From contig JAULJL010000020.1 in the NCBI GenBank assembly GCA_030761205.1, forward strand, positions 3,477,001 to 3,541,000: DNA of 64,000 nucleotides, in the 5' to 3' direction. This stretch comes from Fremontodendron californicum (lineage: Eukaryota; Streptophyta; Magnoliopsida; Malvales; Malvaceae). This document shows, piece after piece, positions 10,318-20,730 of the stretch; the stretch's first letter is position 1; the number at the start of each line of letters is the position of its first letter. A program made the position numbers and the translations under genes. The notes under the pieces were generated by a model. That model saw only the letters and a list, made by a program, of their open reading frames with translations, did no database searches and was not told where the DNA came from.

Positions 10318-13300
10318 AGGTCTCCTAATAATAAATGCGAAAACAATCTCATCAATGATTTGAAAATTGATTTTGAGAAATGTATTGACATTGGTGAAAT
10401 TTACGATGAAGAGACTGCAGAAAACTACGACTTACCACCTGATTTGCTAATATTGATAGAGTCAGAAGAAAAGCAAATTATGCCTCATCAGGAGACAACG
10501 AAAGTTGTTAATCTCGGAAATGAGGATAATAAGAAGGAAGTAAAAATCGGCACTTCACTACCATTGGCAAAGAAACAAGAATTGATAGAGCTGCTCCACG
10601 AATACTCGGATGTGTTTGCATGGTCCTATCAAGACATGCCGGGGCTCGATACGGATATTGTGATGCATCGTTTGTCTTTGAAACCAGAATGTAAACATGT
10701 GAAACAAAAGTTGAGACGAATGAAGCCTGAAATATTGCTGAAAGTCAAGGAGAAAGTGAAAAAACAGTTCCACGCCGGATTTTTGAAAGTCGCCAAGTAT
10801 CCTGAATGGGTGGCAAATATAGTCCTAGTCCCGAAGAAAGATGGGAAAGTACGAATGTGTGTTGATTATCGGGACCTAAACATGGCTAGTTCAAAAGACA
10901 GCTTTTTCGTACCCCATATCGATACTTAGGTTGATAATACCGCCAAACACTCACTGTTCTCATTTATGGATGGATTTTCAGGCTACAACCAAATCAAGAT
11001 GGCACAAGAAGATATGGTAAAGACCACTTTCGTGATGATGTGGGGAATATTTTGTTACAAGGTTATGTCGTTTGGGTTAAAAAATACTGATGCAACTTAT
11101 CAAAGAGTGATGGTGACCCACTTTCATGATATAATACACAAAGAGGTGGAGGTTTATGTTGATGATATGATTGCAAAGTCGCGTGAAGATGAAGACCATG
11201 TGGTTAATCTAAGAAAGTTGTTCGAGCGATTAAGGAAGTTCCAGCTTAAGCTCAACCTAGCCAAGTGCACTTTTAGTGTAACATCTGGCAAACTACTGGG
11301 TTTCATTGTCAATGAGAAAGGAATTGAAGTAGACCCCGACAAGATACGTGCTATCTAGAATTTATCTCCACCTCGGACACAGAAAGAAGTGCGAGGATTT
11401 CTGGGAAGATTGAATTACATTGCCTGTTTTATTTCCCAGCTCACCGCTAAGTGTGATCCGATTTTCAGACTCCTCAGAAAGTGTGATTCGGGTGAATGGG
11501 ACGAGGATTTCCAGGAGGCATTCGACAAGGTGAAAGAGTATCTTACCAATCCACCAGTAGTGGTACCACTGACACCAGGAAGACTGCTCATTTTGTACTT
11601 GGTAGTACATGAGAAGTCTATGGGGTGTGTTTTGGTACAACAAGATGAGACAAGTAAGAAAGAACATGCCTTTTACTATCTAAGTAAAAAGCTTACAGAT
11701 TACGAGACCAAGTACTGGACAGTGGAAAAGATGTGTTGCGCGCTGGCCTGGGCTACTCATAGAGTCCGACAGTATATGTTATACCATACCATGTTTCTTG
11801 TTTCTAAATTGGACCCCATCAAGTACATTTTTTAGAAACCCTCATTATCAGGAAGATTATCAAGATGGCAAGTTCTGCTCTTTGAATATGACATCACCTA
11901 TGTCTCGTAGAAAGCCATAAAAGGGAGTGCAGTGGCCGAATTCCTGGCAGATAGAGCCACAAAAAATTATGAGCCGGTGAAGTTTGACTTCCCTGATGAG
12001 GACTTGATGGCTATTTCTCAAGAAGATGAAGACGAGGAATCAAAGAAAGATGTATGGAAGATGTATTTCGATGGTGCATCGAATGCTCTAGGGCATGGCG
12101 TGGGAGCGATTTTGCTATCACCAGAAGGGACTTACTGCCCAATCGCTGCAAGATTGACCTTCAAATGCACCAACAATGTGGCAGAGTATGAGGCCTGTGT
12201 CATGGGACTTCAAGCGGCTATTGCAAAGAAGATAAGCGAGTTAGAGGTGTATGAGGACTCTGCTCTAGTTATTTGTCAGTTAAAAGGAGAATGGGAAACA
12301 AAGGACTCAAAGTTGGTTCTCTACCACAAGTTCATAGTCGAATTGGTTTAGCAATTAGAAAAGATTGAATTCAACTATCTACCCCGAGAGAAAAATCAAA
12401 TGGCTGACGCCCTTGCTACGTTAGCCTCAATGTTCAAGATAAATACCAGCGCTGATGTCCAGCCCATTAAGATGAGCATACGAGAGTCGCCCGCACACTG
12501 TATGCATGTCGAGGAAGAGCCGGATGGGAGACCATGGTACCATGACATCCTACAATACGTAAAACATCAACAGTACCCGAAACATGCCACCGAAAATGAC
12601 AAAAAAACTTTGAGAAGATTGGCGATAGGATTCTTCCTGGATAAAGAAGTGTTGTATAAAATGAGTAGAGATCATACATTGCTAAGGTGTGTGGAAGCGA
12701 ATGAAGCTAAAAGAATACTCGATGAGGTTCACGAAGGGGTTTGTGGAACACAGGCGAACGACAACATGATGGCCAAGCAGATTATGAGAGCAGGTTATTA
12801 TTGGATGACCGTGGAGAGAGATTGAATCAAGTATGTCCGAAAATGCCATAAGTGCCAGATATACGTGGATAAGGTACATGCTCATCCGACAGCTCTACAT
12901 GTCATGACAACGCCATGGGCTTTTTCTATGTGGAGAATGGATGTGATTGGGCCAATTACCCTTAAGGCCTCAAACGGGCATCGCTTCATTTTGGTGGTGA
13001 TCGATTATTTCACGAAGTGGGTTGACGCTGCTTCTTAGCTATTGTGACCAAGTCTGTGGTGTGTAGGTTCCTAAAGAAGGAAGTGATCTGCCGATACGGT
13101 CTCCCGGAGATAATCATTACGGATAATGCTCTCAATCTAAACAATACCATGATGAAAAAAATTTGCACTGAGTTTAAAGTCAAACATCACAACTCGACGC
13201 CTTACCGTCCCAAGATGAATGGAGAAGTGGAAGATGCTAACAAGAATATAAAGAATATCGTGGCCAAAATGACTGATAAGTACAAAGATTGGCACGAAAA

Positions 13301-13770
13301 ACTCACATTTGCTCTGCACGCTTACAGAATGTCGGTGCATACTTCTACTGGGGCCACTCCTTATTCCTTGGTATACGGGATGGAAACTGTTTTTCCAATT
13401 GAGGTTGAGATCCCTTCTTTGAGAATTTTGATGGAAGTCGAGTTGGAAGAAGCAGAATGGGTTCGAGCCCGCTATGAGCAACTTAATTTGATCGAGAAAA
13501 AAAGCTGTGTCATGGCCAGTTATACCAAAGAAAGATGATAAGGGCACATAATAAAAAGGATCGCCCAAGAGAGTTTCGAGAAGGCGATTTGGTTTTGAAG
13601 AAGATCCTTCCTAATCAGCAAGATCCAAGGGGAAAATGGACACCGAATTGGGAAGGTCCGTACGTGGTGAAAATAGTATTTTCAGAAGGGGCAATGATTT
13701 TAGCTGAATGGACGGAGCAGATTTTTCAAGTCCAATCAATGCCGATGCAGTGAAGAAATATTATGCATAA
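10318..13770 (+). pseudogene. pol of element B: reverse transcriptase, RNase H, archaeal-type RNase H, integrase (decayed)
   Basis: RT (about 10590-11358) has VLVPKKDGKVRMCVDYRDLN and the catalytic YVDD at 11155-11166. RNase H follows (11560-11835; YYLSKKLTDYETKYW). A second RNase H (12052-12420) has YFDGASNALGHG, NNVAEYEA, YEDSALVICQLKG and QMADALATLAS, so its acidic residues remain. Integrase has a degenerate HHCC finger (about 12727-12850; a His appears replaced and Cys is retained in CHKC), a DDE core (MDVIGP, ITDNAL, MNGEVEDANKN) and the C-terminal GPYVV region to TAA at 13768. In-frame stops are TAG at 10927, 11356, 11833, 11908 and 12349, and TGA at 12823. Frame changes occur near 13038, 13530 and 13700. 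Dual RNase H marks the Tat clade. Confidence 0.93.
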
Positions 13771-14892
13771 AAAAATCAAACTGAAAACCCGACAGAGTGG
13801 TTTGAGTCAAAAAAGAAAAAAGGAGAGGTTCAGACTGAAAACCCGAAATGACGGTTCGAATCAAAGGAAGGATCTAGGTCGAAAACCCTAAAAGATGGCC
13901 TAGATGAAGAATAAACAAGAGTTGGGCAACAGGCAATAACCTGTCTGAAGTAATTGCATGGGGCAAAGGATTAAGGCAGGATAGAAAATTTGAGCGAGCA
14001 GCAAAGTGCGACATGATTGAATTGTACAAGACAAGGAGGGTAATTCGTGGTTTGACACTCTCGAAGAAGTCAAGGACATTGATGGATATTCTTTCTCGAA
14101 AGAGAAATCTGGATTAGATCGATTGAGTTCGTTTGAGTATTCATTATGGAGGAATCTATCCCTATCCCTATTCTGTTTCTTTCCTTTTTGATTAATGCCA
14201 ATATGTTTCTTTTTTGCTAAAATGAAAATACTTATCCCAATTCATAAAGTTTTGTCATTGAGTTATCTTTATTTCTTTGAAATTTTCTTTAAATAATGCA
14301 TTATGTTGGCATGAAATTTGAATGATGATAAATAAATGAACACTGCATAAACGGAGCTTTCACGATTACTCTAGGGAAATTTGAGAATTAGAAAATTAGA
14401 AAGAGAGAAAGAGATGATGAGAAGATAATGGGGCAGTATGAGATATTGATTTATTTATACACTCTGGAAGTAAAAAAAAAAAATGATTGAAATAATGGTT
14501 GATGTGAGAAGTTATTTTGAGGAAAATGTGCAAACCATTGACTCCTACCAAGAAAGGATCATGAGGAAGTAAGTTGCAGATAGCTAGCCAACTTGAAGAG
14601 GGAGAAGAGAGGGAATTGAAAAAATAGAAAAAAAAAAGTTTATAAAGAACGGGATAAGAAGCTTAATCAGGTCAAGTTTTAGAAGAATCACAGGTTGATA
14701 TAATACACACAGGGGCATCAAGCCTTGATTCGAGCTTTAGGTTATGCATTCCATTATCATAAACATGCATTGCAATTCCATGACATTGCAAACAATTAGG
14801 AATTATCATATGAATGATAGGTGGACAGAGAAAGATGGAACTCGACTATGGCGGGAAAGTGAAAGTCACCATGATAACCAGAGAAAAATATC
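13771..14892 (+). other. Element B 3' non-coding region with short degenerate repeats
   Basis: At 13776-13910 a unit with GACTGAAAACCCGA and a GGTTYGARTCAAA part recurs about three times. The rest is AT-rich with no recognisable domain. The 68-aa frame at 14744 runs into the following array and is not taken as a gene. Confidence 0.6.
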
Positions 14893-15510
14893 AATTTATT
14901 TTTCAAGTGATAGAGCCTCTGATGAGAGAAGCAATTTATTTTTCAAGTGATAGAGCCTCTGATGAGAGGAGCAATTTATTTTTCAAGTGATAGAGCCTCT
15001 GATGAGAAGAGCAATTTATTTTTCAAGTAATAGAGCCTCTGATGAAAGGAGCAATTTATTTTCCAAGTAAAAGAGCTTCTGATGAGAGGAGCAATTTATT
15101 TTCCAAGTGATAGAGCCTCTGATGAGAGGAGCAATTTATTTTTCAAGTGATAGAGCCTCTGATGAGAGGAGCAATTTATTTTCTAAGTGATAGAGCCTCC
15201 GATGAGAGGAGCAATTTGTTTTTCAAGTGATAGAGCCTCCGATGAGAGGAGCAATTTATTTTCCAAGTGATAGAGCCTCCGATGAGAGGAGCAATTTATT
15301 TTTCAAGTGATAGAGCCTCTAATGAGATGAGCAATTTATTTTTCAAGTGATAGAGCCTCTGATGAGATGAGCAATTTATTTCCCAAGTGATAGAGTCTCT
15401 GATGAGAGGAGCAATTTATTTTTCAAGTGATAGAGCCTCTGATGAGAGGAGCAATTTATTTTCCAAGTGATAGAGCCTCTGATGAGAGGGGCAATTTATT
15501 TTTCAAATGA
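14893..15510 (+). repeat. 40-bp tandem array before the polypurine tract of element B (about 15 units)
   Basis: Units read AGCAATTTATTTTTCAAGTG and ATAGAGCCTCTGATGAGAGG with few changes. This is the reverse complement of the array at 1960-3385 in element A, as expected from their opposite orientations. CCTCT and AGAGG can pair within each unit. Confidence 0.92.
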
Positions 15511-15611
15511 CAAAACCTCCAAGGGAGAAATACTTTTAGAAGGCGCACATACATAATCCCAAATAAAAACGTTGCTCGTGTCTTTGTTATTTTCTTGATT
15601 CTCAGCAATGT

Positions 15612-15626
15612 GCAAAGAGGGGCAGC
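15612..15626 (+). other. Polypurine tract of element B
   Basis: GCAAAGAGGGGCAGC directly precedes the LTR start TGTAGCAACC and is identical to the tract of element A. Confidence 0.87.
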
Positions 15627-18600
15627 TGTAGCAACCGTTTTTAGCCCGGGTCGGATTTGAATCCGACCCATGCCATCTGCAACAGGGCCAGCTACCCAGC
15701 AGGCCCAATCCCCCAACCAATCCCGAGCCCAATGTCAAGCCCCTCCCAGGGCTCGCTTGGTTCTGCTGGCCTACCAGGCCCACCCAGGCAGCCATGCCAC
15801 CAGGCCTGCTGCCTGGCCCAACAAGGCCTACTACCTAGCAGGCCCATTTCATCAGCCCCCCCACTAGCACCTGCAAACCCTAGTTGCTGCCCTAGCCCCC
15901 TGCAACAGCAACCAACGGCCACCTTCCCCAGGCCACCACCCAACACTCAATCTCCCAACCAACACGCCTCCCCAAAAGAGACCCTGCCTGCTAGCCTCTC
16001 CCCACACGCATCCTTAGCCACCCCTAACCATGCTGTCAGGCAGCTACAAACCCAGCCTCACGCCATCGTGGATCACTGCCCGAAACCCCCACTCCGTCCA
16101 CAAGCAACATCCCAACCCCAAAATTCGAGGACTCGGATCCCGAATCCTGGGATTTTGAAGCCAAAAGTCCTTCAAAAGAGAGAGAGATTCCAACAGCCTA
16201 GAGGACCTGGTTTTTTTGAAAGAAAAATCTCCCGAAGAGAAAGAAACCATTCGGTTCCCTCTCCAAACAACCATTAACTCCCCAGAAAACCCAAACTCCC
16301 CAACCATCACTGACGAAAAACCCACCACATCGACCCCAAGAAAAAAACCAAAAAGAAAACCCTAAACTAACCACACCCTGATCGATATTCTTACCCCGAG
16401 CCAACAGAACCCACGCCATAGAACACAAAAAAAAAAAAAAAAAAGCCAAACCACAACTAGAAGAGAAATGGATATGGGTTTCGAAACCCAGATCTAGGGG
16501 TTTAGGCTGCGATCTGGGCAAAACGGAGCCCAAATCAGTGTAGAGGGGGTTACAAATAGTCAAAAGAGGAGTTTTGGTTGAAAATAGAGTCCGACCATCG
16601 GCGGTGAATGACGGAGGATGGTGGCGGCGCGGCGAAACACGATGGCTGACTGACCGAATACTGGGTTTTTCTGGGTTTCGGGTTGAAGTTGAAGAAATAG
16701 AGAGAGAGAGAGGGTTTTGAAAATTCTAAAAAAAAAAATTGTTTTTCTAACATTGCAAAACGCACCATTTCATTAAAGCCAAGAAGATCCGCGCGTTGAC
16801 CTGCCCCGGGTCCGAAATCCGCATAGTCGACCCGTTTGCAGGCCAAAAAAAAAAAGAAGAAGGGAAAGAATTCGGGTCTGCCCACCAAACCCGACCCAAT
16901 CACCGACCCGACCTGTGCCCAGAAGGCCTGAACCGCGTGTCCAGCAAGCCCCTGCCCAGGCCCAGCGACCCATTTCACTGGTTTTGGGCCAAGCAGGGAA
17001 GAAAAGAGGGAAAAAAAAAACAAAAAAAAAAGAATTTGGGCCCAAGCCCTCCTTGCCATCTTTGGGACATCCTAGCCCACCCAGCCCAAGTCCAAACACC
17101 ATCAAACTCGGGCCGACTTCAGGCCCAATTAGGTAAAATTTAGTTTTTATTTTTATTTATTTATTTATCAAAGTATATTTTAGTTTTTTGTTTTTGTTTT
17201 ATATATTATTATAATATATGTTAATAGGTTTCATTTTGTGTATTTTAATGTCATAGCATATTTTAACATGTTCGGTCACTTTTGTTATTTTTAAATACGG
17301 TAGCATATTTTAATAATATTATTATATTAGTATTTAAGTATCATAATATGTTTTAATATATTTTGTTATATTTTGTTATTTTAAATATGGTAGTATATTT
17401 TAATAATATTATTATATTAGTATTTAAGTATCATAACATGTTTTAATATATTTTTTTATTTTTAATATGGTAGTATATTTTGATAAAATGTTTAATGTAG
17501 TAACATGTTCAAATAGTATATTATTTTAAATATTGCGTTATTTTAGCATATTATATTATTAGTGTTTCTGAATATCATATTTTTAATATATTATATCATT
17601 CGGATTTTAGTGTTGTAGTATCTTTCAATATATCTTATTATTTGTGGTTATTATTTATTATCCTATTTTAAATATGTCTTGTTATTGGCATTTACAATTA
17701 GTTCAAATATAGTGATGTCACGAAATACGAGTTTGTAGTAGAAGACTTGAAGCATTATGGCTAGAAAATTTTTAATCAATAAACATAAAGGGGTGAATAC
17801 AGATTTACGGACGACGGAATTCGAAGGATGTCACAGTTGTGATTCCTAAGATATCCCGAGGTGAGAGAATCTCATTAAGTATCACCACGAGTGGTGGAAA
17901 TATTTAGCTATATGCTTGACATAAAAATTCGTTTAAAAAAAATGGGAATAATCAAAGTAAAAAAATGAATAAATAATGAATGTTACGTACCGGATATTTT
18001 TCCAAGCTCGTGTTTTTTTTAATATTATGATTCGTATGTTTTGTATAGTTATGTATTTAATCATATGTCTTATATGCTTAATCGTTTGCACTCCATGTTT
18101 AAATATTTGCATCATACGCATTTAAATAAAAATGGATGTAAATTGCCGACGACGGAATTCGAAGAATATCACAGTTGTGATTCCTAAGATATCTTGAGGT
18201 GAGAGGATCTCGTTAAATACCCCCAAGAGTGTTGGGAATATTTAATGAGTATTCTCGAATAGATTTACGTTCACTTTCATTTTTTTTAAATAATAAAAAT
18301 TCTAAAAAAAAGAGAATAAACATGTTTTGGAAAAAAATAAAAATAAAAAGAGAATTATTTTTAAGTACCGATGTCAAGTCCATTAAATCGAGATTTAAGA
18401 TAACACGTGATTAAATGGTACCATTTTCTAAACGGGCGTCGCGGGGATGCTAATCCTTCCCCGCACGTAACCGACTTCCGAACCTTATTTCGTTTTCTCT
18501 CTGGTTCAAAAAGTAGATTTCAAAATTGGTTTTAAAATGTTTTAATTAATTTTAAAATATTTTACTAAAACCGATTTTAATAAGTGGCCAATCACACCTA

Positions 18601-18670
18601 ACAAAAAAGATTGGTGGCGACTCCATTTGTATTTTAAAAATCATCTAACGGTCGAAAAACCGTTATGACA
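15627..18670 (+). repeat. 3' LTR of element B
   Basis: 3044 bp from TGTAGCAACC to GTTATGACA. The first 1.5 kb is GC-rich and gives long proline-rich frames on both strands; the middle (17150-17700) is extremely AT-rich with a tandem repeat; the last 0.9 kb holds two hairpin cassettes (17810-17925, 18140-18253), the conserved block (18424-18490), a covarying hairpin (18588-18614), a primer-site mimic (18615-18625) and a terminal hairpin (18646-18665). The 5' partner lies outside the window, so its start rests on the polypurine tract and its end on similarity to the LTRs of A. Confidence 0.85.
17280..17485 (+). repeat. About 100-bp AT-rich tandem repeat inside the LTR of element B
   Basis: TATGGTAGTATATTTTAATA-type units with TAGTATTTAAGTATCATAA occur twice plus partial copies. 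No coding. Confidence 0.7.
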
Positions 18671-19469
18671 TCAATATTTTTAAATTTTTAAATACATGTA
18701 CTTATTTACTACATATTTACAACATTCAAATTTAGAACTCAAATTCGATTCCAAGTGTTAAATTCCTTTAAAAAAAATCGATGATAATTAAATTGAGCCA
18801 AAACAATCACGTTTGAAATAGTTAAAACTAGTGTTTGGACCTCGCGATGTTTCGGTTATATATTGTACTGAATGTTGATCTAGATGTTAAGATAGTTATA
18901 TTAAGTACATATCAAAATAAAAGTTTTTGTACAATGGTTGAAGTTAAGAAAACAGTATCAGAGTCCGAAAAGTGTGCAAAAGTAAATCAAATATCGATTA
19001 GAGATTCAATGTTCTGTTTAGATTTTTTCGTATTCGATTCAAACCATAAAAAGTTTATTTGACTCGGTTTCATTATTTTCCATTTGGTTTTTTATATATT
19101 TTATAAAATAAAAATATAATTTATTTATAAATTTAAAATAATATTAAAAAATAAAGATTTTTAAATTTAAAAAATTGATGTCAAACCGTATTGAATTTTT
19201 AAAATTTGATTAGAGATCGATTAAATTTTTATGCTAATTAGGTTTGATTTAAAAAAAAAAACAATTCATTAACCAAAATTTATTTTTTTGAAATCAAATT
19301 GAGTCCAATTAAATAATTATCTATTATTATTCAATATTTTAATTTTTATCGATAATTTATCTATACAATAATTTTTTATTCAATAATATAAAAATTAAAA
19401 AATTAATATGACTTTATTTTTCAAAAAAAATAAAGAACCAATCTTTATACAACAGGTGACACAAAATTA

Positions 19470-19960
19470 TGAGTTATTTAAATATTGTCACGAACGAACA
19501 TGACATGGAAAAATAACTAAAATACGACATGACACGAAAAAATAACATGACCACGATCACGAATACACGAATGTGTCGAAATTTATATAAAACGAACTTG
19601 ACACAAAATTGAGAATTATTTGAATAATGCTAATTAGACCTGACAATATCAGACACGAAAAAATAACTAAAATACAATTAAACACGAAAAAAATAACACT
19701 AATACAACACGAATGTTTCAAAATCTATCAACACGACAAAAAAATAAATAATGGGACACAAAATTAGGAATTATTTGATAAGTGCTAATTGAACCTGACA
19801 ATTTCGAACCCGATACGAACACGAAAAATAACTAAAACATAATACAACATGAAAAAACAACATAAACACAACATGAAAACACGAATGTATCAAAATTTAT
19901 ACATAACGTATCAAAAAATTTATATATGTCATACCGTTAATATGATTATAATACAAAAAA
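19470..19960 (+). repeat. Degenerate repeat cluster of the AGATTTGATAATTT family
   Basis: At least three head-to-tail units with GACAATWTCRRACACGA, AAAATAACTAAAATAC and CGAATGTRTCAAAATTTATA. Related single copies lie at 20560-20730, 27236-27440 (minus), 27901-28150 and 32037-32415. Confidence 0.6.
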
Positions 19961-20559
19961 TTTAAATATAATATAAAAAAAATTTAAAAATTGAGCTGCT
20001 TGCCAATTGAAGGATCGATTGATCCCTCGAGGGATAATTTTAATATGTTTTATATAGATATTATTTTTTGGAGTCAAACTGGAATAATAAAAATAAATCT
20101 CCACTAAGCTCAAGCTTCAAGAATCATTGAATCAAGATTTATAGTCAAGCTAGATCTTGAGCTTTGCACAAATTGATTCACCTCAATTTGATTTTTACAT
20201 CTATATTTTAGATGAATGTTATGCCATTTTTTTTTCTTTTTATTTAACATGGATCCCTTTTAAATTTTAAATACAAAAATATAGCATGTTTAAATTATTA
20301 TTTTTTTGCATAAAAGTTTAGGAGAAGAGAAACTACCTAAATTCAGAGTCATAATATGTCACATGCTTTAAAGATGACTAACATGTTTAAATTATTTATA
20401 TCAATTAAACACTCTCAAAGTTTACTTATCACCTACTAGGCAATTCAAATGTAACACATGTCTTTGTTAGGAAATTTAAGAACATCCTTTCATCATAATT
20501 AACTTCATGTTTGGCACATATCTTTTGTTAGAATTTAGAACAAGAAAACGACAAGGCCA

Positions 20560-20730
20560 ACTTCAAGGTAATATAGTGAGAATAAATATGATAATTTTAA
20601 ACACGATATAAAAATAATAATTAAAATACACAAATGTATCATATAAAATGAATTATTAACATATCAAATTTTATATAAATATAATTATGACACGAAAAAA
20701 TAGCACTGATATTCGTAACTGGATCTAACT
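20560..20730 (+). repeat. Diverged single copy of the AGATTTGATAATTT repeat family
   Basis: Contains GATAATTTTAAACACGATAT, AAATGTATCATATAAAATGA and ATTATGACACGAAAAAATAG in the same order as the longer copies. Terminal repeats are not clear here. Confidence 0.5.

Larger units (their letters stand above)
1..18670 (+). mobile_element. Element B: Ty3/gypsy Tat-type LTR retrotransposon, decayed, 5' part outside window
   Basis: A plus-strand gypsy element split by element A. The protease/G-patch remnant lies before 328 and continues at 9842. RT, RNase H, a second archaeal-type RNase H and integrase follow to 13770, then non-coding DNA, a 40-bp tandem array, a polypurine tract (15612-15626) and the 3' LTR (15627-18670). 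Two RNase H domains with a very long LTR and 3' arrays fit the Tat/Ogre/Retand clade. The 5' LTR and most of gag lie left of the window, so its target duplication cannot be tested (the right flank reads TCAAT). Coding frames carry about nine in-frame stops and three frameshifts, so it is inactive. Confidence 0.9.

Noticed and set aside
13853..13862. GGTTCGAATC, a tRNA box B match
   Set aside because: No box A at proper distance and no cloverleaf; it is part of a short repeat in element B.
15657..16277. A 206-aa proline-rich frame, and similar ones at 1502-1903 and 9447-9892
   Set aside because: They lie in GC-rich parts of LTRs, overlap frames on the other strand and have no domain.
20005..20032. 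GGATCGATTGATCC text resembling the copia LTR palindromes
   Set aside because: A single short match in AT-rich DNA with no other LTR similarity around it.
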